This document shows positions 47,064 to 58,800 of a stretch of 64,000 nt of DNA, one piece after another. The stretch covers positions 44,008,822 to 44,072,821 of the forward strand of contig NC_092869.1 of assembly GCF_032062135.1 (NCBI RefSeq), in the 5' to 3' direction. The notes beneath the pieces are model-generated. The model saw only the letters and a program-made list of their open reading frames with translations, searched no databases and was not told where the DNA came from. The stretch's first letter is position 1. Each line of letters begins with the position of its first letter. The position numbers and the translations under genes were made by a program. This DNA is from Pyxicephalus adspersus. Lineage: Eukaryota; Chordata; Amphibia; Anura; Pyxicephalidae.

Positions 47064-47312
47064 ATTATTAATAATTTGTATTTAGATAACACCAACACTT
47101 TACAAAGTCCATAGTCATATGACTAACTGCCCCCCAGAAGAGCTTACAATCTAATGACCCTACATACATCATTGAGGGAAGCCAGGTACCCTAATTGCAT
47201 GTTTTTGTAATGTGGGAGGAAACAAACAAAAACTCCATGCCCATAGTGTCCTAGCCAAGGTTTGAACCTAGGGATTCAAAGACAAGCTAACTACTGAGCC
47301 ATCATGCTGCCC
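47064..47312 (-). repeat. tRNA-headed SINE, internally deleted
   Basis: On the minus strand: GATGGCTCAGTAGTTAGC, GGTTCAAACC, CTAGGACACTATGGGCATGG, AAAAACATGCAATTAGGG, ATGACTATGGACTTTGTAA and an ATTAATAAT tail. Several internal stretches are missing compared with the 330-bp copies. Confidence 0.85.
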
Positions 47313-48884
47313 ATTGCTATGGTATAAACCAGTGTTAGCCCAGGTTCAGAACTGCACCAGGGGCAGGAGATCCAACACAACGTCTTGCCAGCCACTGGCA
47401 CCACAGTTTTAAGAACCAGCACCTGCAGATTTGCCAGCCGGTGGCAGTGAGCCGTACCAAACCACTCACTGCTCCCCATTTATTCTCTATTGAGCTGCAG
47501 CAGGTGAATGCTACTTGTGCGTCCCCCCCAAAGCATTGGTTCCCCAGCACGAGGAAGTGGTAACCACAACCCTTCCTGCCAGTCTGAACAAAGCCTTAGT
47601 GGGCAGCTCAGTGATTTATACCATGCAATGATAAAATTAGATAATAAAGAAGTCAGAAGCCATTGGCAAGGTAGCAATGGAGGAGCACATGTGGGAAATG
47701 GCCGAATGTTATCACTCTATATCCAGAGGTGCCGGGCAGGGATATTCATGGCGGGATCTGCAGGGATTTTTTTTTTTAAATGAAAGCTGCAGACTTGAAA
47801 TGTTTGAGAATGACTTTTGAAATGAAATCACCATGTGAGAGCTTCCATAGGATTTCATCTATTTCAGCGTCTCTGCTTGCAATGACTACCTGCAGAAAGG
47901 ACGTTCGGTCAAGGTGAGATTCCAGTAATCGAGCTGACATATACTTTATTGTAATATTTTCTGTGGTTGTATTCAATTCAAGGGCCCACCAAGTAAAAGG
48001 GTCAGTGGGAAAATGGGAAAGAAAAAGAAAGATGAAGGAAATAGAACAGAATGGGTCTATTTAGAGAATTCGGCATGTGATGGGGTCCCGCGCTGCATGC
48101 TGGGTCTGGTATGCGGTTTCAGGCCATTGCTTCTGCGGCCAAGGGAAAGTGTCACACGGGCTTGCAAGGGGTCACCGCAGGCCTTGTTTTGTTCCAATTA
48201 GCTGATCTCGTCTGACACTCAGTAATCTGTTGTGTCATGTGGTTTCCATAGCGTGGTCTCGCAGGTGACAACAAGGTTCAGCTTTGAAGTTGGGGCAATG
48301 GTTGGGATTAGCGGTCAGAGAAGATTATCACAGTTTTTGCTGCTTTGTTTCCAAACTCAGTTAATGATTCACTTCTCCGCTGTTAGATCTGATCATGTCA
48401 CACGGCTGGTGTGTGGGGGAAATTCAGAATTACAGATATACTAAAAATCACACAGAATGCTAAACTAATAGTCTGCAAGGCCTGGGATATACTAATGATT
48501 CAGAGACTCCAATCTTCTACTCCACTTATACAATGGCCGAGTCCGGAGGATGATTGGCTGTCCCATAACACCCCTCAAAGTTTTGCTGGCACCCCTATAG
48601 CAAACCCGTCAGCCAGGGCCAGATATAAGGCTGGAAGCACTGCTACCCAGACTACTAAACCCAACCCTGTCTGCTGCTAATCAGTTTGTAGGTGGAAAGA
48701 TTCTCATATACAGAAGAGAGTCACCCTCCACACCTTCAAATACATTACTAATGGGGTAACACCACTACTATTACCTGCAGAGCATCTCTCAAGTTTATCT
48801 ATGGCCTCTGCACTCTGTATTATATTCTAAAGACCTCTTGATTTTGCCTATTCTTGACCTGTATTGCATACTTCTGACCCCTGC
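47313..48884. other. Unassigned sequence
   Basis: Mixed composition. Small frames only, with no recognisable domains. Confidence 0.4.
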
Positions 48885-49440
48885 GCTCTATGTAACATGC
48901 TGCTATACTGTGTTACAAATTTCTGCACTGTGCGTCACATACTACTAACCCCTGCACTCTGCATCACATACTACTGACCCCTGCACTCTGCATCACATAC
49001 TACTGACCTCTGCACTCTGCATCACTTACTACTGACCCCTGCACTCTGCATCACATACTACTGACCCCTGCACTCTGCATCACATACTACTGACCCCTGC
49101 ACTCTGCATCACATACTACTGACCTCTGCACTCTGCATCACATACTACTGACCTCTGCACTTTGCATCACATACTACTGACCTCTGCACTCTGCATCACT
49201 TACTACTGACCTACTACTGACCTCTGCACTCTGCATCACATACTGCTGACCTCTGCAAACTATGAAACATACTACTGCTACACTGTGTTACAAATTTCTA
49301 CATTCTTGGTTATATTCTGCTTACCTCTGCACTCTGTGCATCATACTTCTGACCTCTGTGCTCTGTGTATAATGCTTCTGACCCCTGCACTCAGTGTATT
49401 ATACTTCTGACCCCTGCACTCTGTGCACTTTATGTAACAT
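48885..49440 (+). repeat. 30-bp minisatellite, about 12 clear units plus decayed ends
   Basis: The unit is CTCTGCACTCTGCATCACAT plus ACTACTGACC. Central units (48940-49240) are near identical; both ends carry variants such as CTCTGTGTATAATGCTTC. The 178-codon frame starting at 49394 begins inside this array. Confidence 0.95.
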
Positions 49441-49499
49441 AACACCACTATATTGGGACTTAAATTTTGTTACTTTGTGTTACATTATGTTGACCTTTT

Positions 49500-49650
49500 C
49501 GCCCCGACCAACCCCCCCCGGTCCACTCTCCCCACTGCCTCACTATTTCCTCTTTTCTCCCCCTCTCTGTCTTTCTCTTTCTGTCTCTCCTCTGTCCCTC
49601 CGTCCCTCTCTCCTCCATCTTGCCATTCTCGGTGCCTGCAGATTACCTTG
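49500..49650 (+). other. Long pyrimidine tract ending in an acceptor-like CAG
   Basis: Over 100 bases of C/T-rich sequence (49500-49618) end at CTCGGTGCCTGCAG, then ATTACCTTGCAGG. It fits a 3' splice site, and a frame continues to 49930, but there is no recognisable protein similarity. A simple CT-rich repeat is the plainer reading. Confidence 0.25.
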
Positions 49651-50620
49651 CAGGATAGGAAATGAGAGGAATCTAATGAAGTGTGTGAGAAGCAGAAGAT
49701 CCTCTTTTGCTCCATCTACAGAAAAGCTCCTTTATCTGCCTTTAATGAACATTTCACTTTCCCCGGCTCCAGGGGCTCCTCCTGCCAGGGGGACTGATGA
49801 ATGTACTGCGTGTTCTGCCACCTTGGAAGGACGGGAGCTGGCAGGGCTGGCATATAGGATGAAGCTGCCATTGCCCAGAGCCAAATTCTGGCCAAGTGAG
49901 ACTCTGGCTCCCCGAATGTTCCCCGCCTGAATGAGAATAGACCGATGCAGGAAGAACTCTGCATCAGGATTTTATTTTTTACAAGGAGCTGCTGAAATAA
50001 ATAAATGAAATCGGCCCATATTATGGCTTTATGGTTCCTCCTTAAAGTGCCAATCACATGCTGAGAAGCACACGGCCTAGTACTAACCTAACAAATGGGC
50101 TCTTAGGTAGGTAATGACCCCAGATGATGGCTGGACATAGATGGCACCATTCTAGAGACAAGGCTTAGTTGGGGGGATCATTGTGAGAGGTGATAGACAC
50201 CTGAGAACACCTGCATCTAACATGAAGAAATATTTCCCATGCTGTATATATTGGAGCTGCAATGTTTCCTGCAATCAGTAAAATTCACCATTCTAGAAAC
50301 TCCCAAAACGAACCCGGAGGCAGCAGGTCGTACAGATTCTGCCTGTCAGCCAAAATGCCGGCGGCCCCTGTAAATTGTCTCTCCCAGGATCCAAATGGGA
50401 AACAGAATGATGTGGTTTTGGCTCATCTGGTGGCACAAAAATTCACATCATCCTCCATCATCTGGCCAAAGGTGGGAAATGAGGGGAACGGCCCGCAGTG
50501 CGATTTCCGAGCTGGGTCAGTATATCACAGTGAAAACCTACTTGGCTTGTGGTGAATTTTTCTGCTCTTGGAGGGCTGACACATTTCTTGCTGTCCTCCT
50601 GTGTGGCTGAATGCAGAGCA
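49651..50620. other. Unassigned sequence
   Basis: Moderate GC at 49750-49930 and around 50310-50520. No domain or repeat recognised. Confidence 0.4.
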
Positions 50621-50624
50621 GGAC

Positions 50625-50795
50625 GGAGAGGGGATGACGCCTGGGGGAAGAGGAGATGATGCCTTGGAGGGAGAGGAGATGATGCCTTGGAGGGAGAGGA
50701 GATGATGCATGGAAGGAGAGGAGATGATGCCTGGGGGGAGAGGAGATGATGCCTGGGGGGAGAGGAGATGATGCCTTGGAGGGAGAGGAGATGAT
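50625..50795 (+). repeat. 23-bp minisatellite, about seven units
   Basis: The unit is GAGGAGATGATGCCTTGGAG plus GGA, with CCTGGGG and CATGGAAG variants. Three minus-strand frames rich in Ser/Pro/His run through it and are artefacts. Confidence 0.95.
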
Positions 50796-50799
50796 GCCC

Positions 50800-51129
50800 C
50801 ACGCATGCACCTGCAGAGAGGAAGTGACAGGACCAGACAGTGGGCAGTTTTCTGTGTTTGGACTCTGAAGGAAATCAGCTCATAACCGACCCAAAACTCT
50901 TGTTATTGGTGCTTTTGAAATCCCATTTTGCACCGGTGTTTCGTTGCAGTTCGATTTTTGAGATGCTTCTGCGGCGTCTCGGTGACCTGCCATTCTGCTC
51001 ACTTCTACAGATTTCCAACCTCTCCCGGCCACACTTGAAGAAACCCATCAAACACTCCTGAATGCTAAAGAAATCAAAAATGGGCACCTTGGGGTGGTTA
51101 GTAAAAGCTTTTCTGAACTTTGTCCCAAT
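50800..51129. other. Unassigned sequence
   Basis: No gene or repeat recognised. Confidence 0.45.
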
Positions 51130-51199
51130 CTCTTTATTTATAAAATGCTGATCTCCACAGTGCCATACAAAGTCCATGGTCCTCAAAAGAGTTCACAGT
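51130..51199 (-). repeat. SINE fragment, left of LINE insertion
   Basis: TTTATTTATAAAATGCTGAT, CCATACAAAGTCCATGGTC and AAGAGTTCACAGT follow the SINE tail and body on the minus strand. The SINE resumes at about 51726. Confidence 0.7.
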
Positions 51200-51725
51200 G
51201 AGGAGAGATTAGCAGAACTGAATCTATTCTCCCTTGAGAAGAGACGTATAAGGGGAATATGATCACCCTGTATAAATATATAAATAATCCATAGAGAACT
51301 CTCTACCTAATTATTCATTAAAAACCACAAGGGGGCGCTCTTTGCATCTGGAGGAGAAGAAGTTTAATTCCCAGATAAGGAAGGGATTCTTCACTGTAAG
51401 GTCTGTGTAGATGTGGAATCGGCTCCCTCGGGAAGACGTTTCAGAAAGTTCTATAGATTGCTTTAAGAAAAAGTTGTATGATTTCTAGAAGCACAGAATA
51501 TAACTGGGGATTAAGGCTTTAAAGTAAATATAACAGAGATTGCTGATCCAGGGAACATCCTCATGGTATTTTTTCCCAGTTGGAGCAAATTGTACCAATG
51601 TTTTGTTTTTTGCCTTCCTCTGGATCAACTTTGTCCATAGGGTTTATATCTGGGATATGTTTATTTCCCTAGTGGTTGTACTTGATGGACTTTTTTTTAA
51701 CCTGACTAACTATGTAATTCTGTGT
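51200..51725 (+). mobile_element. CR1-like LINE 3' end (dead), inserted in a SINE
   Basis: The end of the reverse-transcriptase frame is recognisable: ELNLFSLEKRRIRG (about 51211-51255), ITLYKYINN, GRSLHLEEKKF (51334-51366), RKGFFTVRSV and MWNRLPRED (51411-51437), FKKKL. This matches the C terminus of CR1-type polymerases. In-frame stops (TGA after RRIRG, TAG at 51408-51410) and a frameshift make it non-functional. The untranslated 3' end runs to ACTATGTAATTCTGTGT, a CR1-style short repeat end. Confidence 0.85.
51325..51339 (+). promoter_or_regulatory. CTCF-like motif inside the LINE remnant
   Basis: CCACAAGGGGGCGCT differs from the CTCF core CCACCAGGGGGCGCT at one base. Occupancy is unknown. 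Confidence 0.4.
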
Positions 51726-51835
51726 AATGTCCCCACTATGTTGTTTGCTTTTCTATAGACAATTTGGAGAGGAGCCAATTAACTTTTCAATATGTTTTCT
51801 GGAGAAAACACAAACACAGGGAAATTATTTGTGCC
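51726..51835 (-). repeat. SINE fragment, right of LINE insertion
   Basis: AATGTCCCCACTATG and GGAGCCAATTAACTTTTCAA, then ATGTTTTCTGGAGAAAACAC and AACACAGGGA, follow the SINE body where it broke off at 51199. Confidence 0.7.
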
Positions 51836-53455
51836 CGGAAACCTGAATAAGATTGTTTCAGCCGTTGTTTTTTGTTAATGGCTTCTGTACATGACAGCAG
51901 GCAGGCGGATTGCACATGTAAAATATTCTCTGGTTGCTGTTTCTCTTGGCACAAGTTCCAGGCTCAGACCTCAGAGTGTCAGATAAGATATGAGGCACAA
52001 ATAATGGCTTCTTGAAAGGGTCCTTTGCCAGGCTCTGTTTATTTGAAGAGCTGATAAAGAGGAGAGAAGTGACTGAGAAGTGGACAGGAGGACATGAGGA
52101 CAAGCTAAAAACTCTTCCGCAGTCACTCTGCTCTCCTCCCCGGTTGGTGCCATTGACGCCCAGTTGACATCTTGAGAGCCTGGATTGCTTTTCTGCGCCT
52201 TCGGGGACCATGGGGTCACCTAATACAATTGTGAAATGGTTGGGTCAATGGCAAAGCGATGCCCTATGTGGCTACATTTCTGCTGTGTGACTTCACCAAC
52301 ACCTGATAGTGTGTAAATTAGATATATGGAGATTGGAGAGGGAACAGACCCAGTACAGAACATTTCAGAGACATCCCCAAGAAATTGCTAAAATGGACTT
52401 AAAGACTTTTCTGTTAGGAGGGAGGGAACGGAGCTCATTTCACACTTGTGCGTCTAATGGGTGCTAGGGAATGTTTTTAAGCATTTTAATCCAAACAGTA
52501 AAATGTAGAAGAAAGAGCTTTTAAAATGGACTAAACAAGAGAGAATAAACAAAATATTTTAGGATTTGATTCAATGAGGATAAATTGGACAAATTGGTAA
52601 ATATTGTTGTCATGTTGTATGTACAAACCATTAAGCCGATCCAACTTGGAGCTCCTATCTGCCTTTTGGTTCACCCCCGGTGAATGGAGGGAATGTTATA
52701 CAAGTCTATCACCATTCATAAAATTGTTTGGACTGATAAGCTGAGCCCAAACTTGGCAGCAGATCCTGAGTGCCAATAATGAGCCCCCCATTATCTGTCC
52801 TTTGGCCATTGTCAGAATGTGGTGGAAGATCCAAAACTTTGGACAAAAAAAGAGCTTTGTTATAATAAGCAGTCAAAGAGTTTTATTTACCTTCTTTTAT
52901 ATATATATATTTTTTATATAACTGTTTACATTTTCGCTGATGGATGCCAAACAAGAATAAAAGGAAGGTATTAAAAGACTTCTGTTCATATATCTCAAGG
53001 CCACGGCATCTGGTCATGTGATCCCTAAATAAAGAAAGGGTCAGACAATCTGAAGTCTACCCTACACAATAGACAATTTTACTCAAAGAATATAATTTAT
53101 CGCCGTTACCTTAAAATATTGATTTTCACATATTTCAGTGGCCATTCAATGTCTCTGCACTATCTTTGACATTTATAACATGAGTAATGTTGCATATGCT
53201 ATCCATGATTGATGATGATTTTTAAAAGGCAAACTTATTGATTTTATCTCATGTAGATTGCTTAGGCAAAATTCTTTCCAAATGTGTTTGTAAAAAAAAT
53301 AATTTCAATAAATAAAGCCATGGGACTGACAGCTGCATATGCACATAGAAACTAATACAACAACTACAATCATAGTTTAAAATATATTTTTTCCACATTT
53401 TCCTTCCTTCTGTGAAAGGTTACAGTTCAGGTTCCCCTGTTTATTTTTAAAGTTC
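51836..53455. other. Unassigned AT-rich sequence
   Basis: Includes a TATATATATATATTTTTTATA tract near 52900 (simple AT repeat). A 117-codon minus frame (51858-52211) has no domain. Confidence 0.4.
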
Positions 53456-53618
53456 TGGATGGCACGGTGACTAGCATTCTTGTCTTGCAGCATTGAGGTT
53501 TCAGGTTTGAATTGTGGTCAGGACCTACTGGCGTGAGGTTTGTATGTTCTCCCCATGTTTGCATGAGTTTCCCTTTGACATTCCAGAATCCAGGTATATA
53601 CCCGCAAAATTGGCTTAA
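53456..53618 (+). repeat. SINE head and body, left of TTAA element
   Basis: The only head in plus orientation: ATGGCACGGTGACTAGCATT, CTTGTCTTGCAGCATTGAGG, TTTCAGGTTTGAATTGTGG (box B degraded), GTTTGTATGTTCTCCCCATG, ACATTCCAGAA and AATTGGC. It stops at TTAA. Confidence 0.8.
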
Positions 53619-54089
53619 AGAGGAACTAAATCCAAAAGTGCCTAAAACAAAAAAAATCCACTTACCTTCTATCCTGCAGGGCAGTCCGATCCATCCGGAG
53701 GTCTCTTTCATTGAGTCCCGCATCATCCCATCATCCATCCGGAAGCCGGCGTGCCAGGCGCTGCCATCTTGATCTTTTATCCCTGGTTCTTCTTCCTACG
53801 TCACCCAACCCAGGCGCGAGATCGGGTGAAGTAGGTTGGAAAAGAAAACTTGCCGATCCCACTGTGCATGAATGAGATTCCCACGAAAATGCTCCTTCTG
53901 CACATGCCCGTGATACCCTGGCATGCACAGGACCCAAGAGCAACCAAGAAGCTTTTGCTCCCATTCATTCTCGGACGCCTAGTCGGTGGGGTGTGCTGCA
54001 CTCAATTAAAAAAAAATTAAAAAAATGAATTTTTACTTAACATAAAAGGGTTGTCCATGTAAAGTGGAATGTCTGAGTTTAGGTAAGCT
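53619..54089. mobile_element. TTAA-flanked non-autonomous element, 471 bp
   Basis: TTAA at 53615-53618 and 54090-54093. Termini AGAGGAACTAAATCC and (reverse complement) AGCTTACCTAAACTC. Interior contains CCGATCCATCCGGAGG and a TTTTTACTTAACATAAAAGG block near the right end. No transposase; the family could be piggyBac-like or Kolobok-like since both duplicate TTAA. Confidence 0.8.
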
Positions 54090-54093
54090 TTAA

Positions 54094-54225
54094 GACTAAG
54101 GATGTCCAATTCCAGTCCTCAAATGCCCCATGCAGGTCAAAAAAACAGAGACCATCTGTGAACAATGCCATATGTGCAGATCCTGTCCGTTTCCTTAAGC
54201 TGGACAAACCTGCCTAGATGTATGT
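54094..54225 (+). repeat. Possible further insertion (hAT-like start)
   Basis: AAGGATGTCCAATTCCAGTC and CTCAAATGCCCCATGCAGGT resemble the opening of a dispersed vertebrate DNA element. Its right end is not defined. Confidence 0.4.
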
Positions 54226-54227
54226 TA

Positions 54228-54325
54228 GAGACATTGGACTATGACTATGGTATGAACTGATTAGATTGGGAGCTCATCTAATAGATAATAATCAACATGC
54301 ATGACTCTATAAAGCACTGTGTTGG
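54228..54325 (+). repeat. SINE body and tail, right of insertions
   Basis: GGACTATGACTATGGTATGA, TTAGATTGGGAGCTC and TATAAAGCACTGTGTTGGCT match the SINE body and tail and complete the copy begun at 53456. Confidence 0.65.
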
Positions 54326-57170
54326 CTCTTTTCTGGCACAAGAATAGGTTCTGGATTGTTAAAAAGAACTTCTGTAACCAGCAAGGAAGCTTTCAATTTG
54401 ACTCCAGTACATTTTGCCAAAATTTCCAGATTTTTTTGCAAAGTTTCTGGCAATGCAAATAGTCTTAATTTTTCTGATCTCTACCCTCCATGTTTCAGAA
54501 AGTTTGACCATATTTGTTATTTGCCTACATCCACCCTAAGCAGCCACCACCGAATATATTTGTGTCCAGTAAGAGAAGAGGAGCGTGAGCACACAAGAGG
54601 TGGAACCAAAAACATTCAGATGTACTCATACTTTAATCTGAGTGGATAAATCTGGGCTCTGGGATATCGGTTTATTCACCTTTTTCAACTTTTGTAATAT
54701 ATCACTGTCTTTCTCTTGTAGTTCCACGTTGCTTGGAAGGATATTAGTCACTTGTTTGCTATGTGCTTGCCAAACATTTGCTTTCTTGCTGCCAAATGGT
54801 ATCCAGATATCCAAAGAATCCAATATAATTCTAATAAGAATGAATAAGTACAAGTTCAGGAATTTCCAGCAGATTGTTACAAAATCACACATTGACAGGA
54901 AGAGAGAGAACATCAGTTTGTACACATATGTTTGAAGCCAGATTACTGTAGATGAAAAAAGAAACTTGGATTTATTTCCATCTTTAATTAATCCAGCATT
55001 GTGGGTGATGCTGAGGTTTAAAAAAAATGGTTTCCCCCTTCATTTCAATATATTTACTGATATTTCCAGGGTGCCGGGGTCACTGCTGGCCAACAAAGGA
55101 GCCCCAAGAAGACTCGATCATTTCCCACCTCCCTTGCTTTACAACAAATCACAATATTCAACTTCAAACCAAAGGAGTAATTTGTTTATGTGTTAATTAA
55201 CTTTTCCAACTGTGTTCCTGATGACGGAAGGAGGCTCTGTGGTGAGGAATAATTAGAAATGCCAATGTCAAGCAAAAAGCTGTATGATACAACTAGGAGA
55301 CAATCAGCTCCATGATACCACTAACGTTATACCACAATGATAGAACAAGCTCGACCTTGAAACCGACAAGATTTTACAACAAAGATTTTAAATAAGTTGT
55401 CATATTAAAACATTTCAGTTGAAAGGAGGAGGTTTAGCTTTATCAAAATGAATCAGCATCTAGAAATGTCTGCAAAATGTTGGCCTTAAAGCAAAATATA
55501 TAAGATTTATTAGAGAACATAAATTTTTATGTGTTTTTATTAGTACAATATACCTTGAATGGCTTCTAAAGGCACAAAAGCTCTTTCGACCAGTCCTGGA
55601 CTTGCCTGAACCCTCAACCAAGAAAAAAAGTTAGATATTGTAACAAACATGGTGTGTTGTAACTATTGCCCATTTGTTGTCTGATTATAGTCAAAATTAC
55701 CTATTACTTGCTGGTGTATTGTCAAAATCTTCTATTTGTTGCTTTCATCATATAACATGTGTCTGTTTGTTGCCTGCATACTGGAACATTAACTATTTAG
55801 TTTCAATATGAATACAATTAGCCCACTAACAATAATGGTTGCCCATTTATTGGCCACATATTGTCACAATTCACTGCCTATGATTCTCTGAGATCTCCGG
55901 GTACAATTTGGCTTACCCAATCCACCCACCCCCTTTGTATCCCGTCCCCAATGCTTTTAAGTGTTCTTCACTTTGTGACTGAAGGTATACTGAACCTAAA
56001 TCCATTGTTCCGGTTCGTTGATAGGACTTTCAGGTTAGGGGACCACTTCATCCCCTTCTCCATTTCCACTGAATGGTCAATGTGAAAAGGAAGAATCCTG
56101 GCTGTAGCATCACGTAACTGCGATATTTGCTGAGTAAAAATGGTTTAATTATTTTTGGTTTTTACCAGTTGTTTGAAAAGAGACATGTATATGTGTGTGG
56201 GGTGGAGGGGCTAATCATTATCCAAGAGATCATCTCACAGAGCATAGGATGTTTTTATTATGAGTGAAGATTATTATAATCTTATATAAAACAAACTTCT
56301 AATAATATAATTGTCAATTTATCAATATATCAGGTACCATCAACAAATGCCCCTCTTATCCCTTGTAAATGTCCAGTATTGTAGAATCTGCCGCATCAGC
56401 AGTATATGATCGCTCCTTATAGGAGGAGAATAAAAATAACCATAAAATACAATACACAAAAATAAATGTCACAGTCATTTTAAATAAGATGACATTTGGT
56501 GTGACAGAGATGGAAGTGATCTGTTTATTTCCTGCAGGGAATGAGAATGCTTTGTAAGGTTTTTATTCAGGTGTGTTGTTTATAATTGGATAGAATAAGC
56601 AGAAATTTAGATGTTTTCCTCAGATATGATTCTTTTATTATTATGTGCCTTAATAAATCTCTAGATGACAAGGCTGGACATTAACTGTATATAAATCAGA
56701 CATTGCAGAGTAGAATGTGGCTCCTCCATTACTGACTATGGGATCAATCATGTAAAATTCCAATAAAGTTCATGATTCTGCTGGATACTGAGAAGAAAAT
56801 GTCATCTTTTCGTGGACTGGTAAATAAAAGAATAATACTGAGTAGAGGTCCCGAGTCTTTGTTTTATCATGGTGGAGAGTCTTGTTCATAGAATCAACTT
56901 CATCCTGAATTTTTGATTATGCTAAAGTTGACAGATATCTAATGGTTTACTTTTCCAAATGACTTCTGGAAAGGGACAGCTGCAAAGATTTCTTGTGACT
57001 GTTCTGGTTGTTTCCTAACCAACCTTAGCTGGACTACCAGTACCAACCATCCAACATTCATCTTTATTAGAACCAAATAAATATGTTGTTTAACTTGTTT
57101 AAACTAACATAGGTTAGCTTGTGATCAACTGCTGACCACTGTGTACATTACTAACTGTCACCCTTGGAGA
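54326..57170. other. Long unassigned AT-rich stretch
   Basis: No named repeat or gene. Frames are below 100 codons. Confidence 0.4.
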
Positions 57171-57660
57171 AACGGAGCCTCTAGGGGGCGCTATGGCTTA
57201 CATAGAAGTAGTGTGAGCCCTGAGAAGTGCCAAGGTGCAGAGTCTAAGCAGTAACCAGGTCTTCTCCAGAGCCTCTAGTGGTGAGGATGTTGCACTGCTG
57301 GTTACCGCCAGGTTGCGGTCCTTGGGCACACCAGGGTGGGCAAGAAGATACACAGTAGAAGTATTGCCAAGGAAGGCTGGGGTCAAAGCAGGCAGCAAGC
57401 AAGAGAGATTAGGAAGAAACCAGGGGTCAAGAACTAGAAATCCAGGAAATAGACACCGGTGACACAGGGACTACCACAGACACTAAAAACACAAGAGACA
57501 CTGGAAGCAACAGGAGGCACAGGGATATTCACAGACAGGAACACTGGGAACAGGAGAACAGGCAGGGAAACAACAGACTGGGTAATAAGGGGATAACAAA
57601 GGAGCTCGACAGAGGAAACACCGATATAACTAACAGGTGTAGAGGATCAGAGAAATCCCA
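57171..57660 (+). repeat. Possible dispersed repeat, AC/AG-rich
   Basis: Starts at ACGGAGCCTCTAGGGGGCGC, then has CAGAGTCTAAGCAG, AAGGCTGGGGTC and many GGGAACAGG/GACACAGGG blocks. The style resembles the 18.7-19.7 kb block but alignment by eye is loose. Confidence 0.4.
57178..57193 (+). promoter_or_regulatory. CTCF-like motif
   Basis: CCTCTAGGGGGCGCTA is very close to the CTCF core. The G-rich strand is plus, as at 51325. Confidence 0.45.
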
Positions 57661-57949
57661 TTCCCTAAACTAACAAATCGAAATTTTAGAATAATAATAC
57701 ATTTCTGTTGCTGCTAAACTAAATTACTCCACATGACCATGATCCACTGAAGCCACTTTACATCTTGACTGCCCATTCTTGAAAAAGGATCCCTGAATGT
57801 ACCGACCTCCGTTATTGGAAAAGAGACCCATCACCTTCATCCTCACCAAAGTCCTATTAGACCAGGTCAGAGGTGCAATGAAAAACAAGGAATGAAAAGA
57901 CACAAAAACTGAGCAGATACAGTGAACGAGTGAAGGAAGATGGAAGTTA
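57661..57949. other. Unassigned sequence
   Basis: No feature recognised. Confidence 0.45.
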
Positions 57950-58285
57950 AATTGGAATGGAAGGGGCTGAAAAGCAAAGGAGCCGGTCGAGTACAGGGAT
58001 ACCGGAGTGGAACAAGGAACTAGAGATATAAGAATGGTCAGAGACAGAAGTAATGCAGGGCAAGAGATGGGACAAAGAAGAATTAAGAGATTCAGGAGGC
58101 AGATACAGTTTTACAAAACCTAAACAGCAATGGAAAAGAATTGAGCTCATCGGGGATAGTAATACCGAAATGGAACATGGAAGACCAGATACATGAAGAT
58201 GGACAGAGACAGAGATGGGTTCAAGAATTGCAGAAGTAAAGCTAGGACAATGAAGAATTAAAGAGTAAGAAATACAGGAAACGGC
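57950..58285 (+). repeat. Imperfect tandem duplication, about 170 bp unit
   Basis: ATACCGGAGTGGAACAAGGA and ATACCGAAATGGAACATGGA, TGGTCAGAGACAGA and TGGACAGAGACAGA, and AAGAAGAATTAAGAG and AATGAAGAATTAAAGAG recur in the same order. Confidence 0.7.
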
Positions 58286-58359
58286 AATAATATTTCATGT
58301 TTTATTTATCATTTATTGTGTATTTATGTAATGGACAAATGTTAAGTAAAGCTGCATCA

Positions 58360-58800
58360 ACCTCACTTCTTCATTCCCCTTCTTTATTGAATTAGTCATG
58401 TTTTTTTAAATATCTGTTTAGTTTCACTCGCAAAACTCCGCTTTCACCATGAAATTTTCAGAAACGCCTGCAGTAAACAAGTTACATTAATCCAGCCGTT
58501 TCTACAATTACACGCTAATTTCCCGTTCTCTCTGGCTACACCGCAATAATTTACGTCTTCCCCCTCCCGGCTGCTGTTTGATTAAACCAGCCACCTCCGC
58601 TTACAATGGCCTTCCCCAGCTCTCTGCCCCTCTTCCCGCTTTCTCTGCCCACTTCTGAATATTTGACTCCCATTAAAATGTAGTTTTTGAGTAATCTGTA
58701 TAAGAGGCGACAAATTCTCGCCATCAATAGAAACGCAGAGTGTAAATTTATTTAATAGCCCAGCTCTTCTAAACGCCATGTTTTATGCATTTCACTGCCC
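58360..58800. promoter_or_regulatory. Candidate conserved non-coding block
   Basis: Unique sequence with CpGs retained (TCACTCGCAAAACTCCGC, CCGCAATAATTTACGTC, GAGGCGACAAATTCTCGCC) and AT-rich sites (GTTACATTAATCC, TACACGCTAATTTCCCG, TTTGATTAAACC). No open frame with a domain. Confidence 0.3.

Noticed and set aside
48885..49440. CRISPR-like direct repeats
   Set aside because: Repeats are contiguous with no unique spacers, in a vertebrate-type sequence; it is a minisatellite.
50458..50810. Ser/Pro/His-rich minus frames
   Set aside because: Translation of the 23-bp minisatellite.
51540..51758. 72-codon hydrophobic plus frame
   Set aside because: Lies mostly in the 3' untranslated end of the CR1-like LINE.
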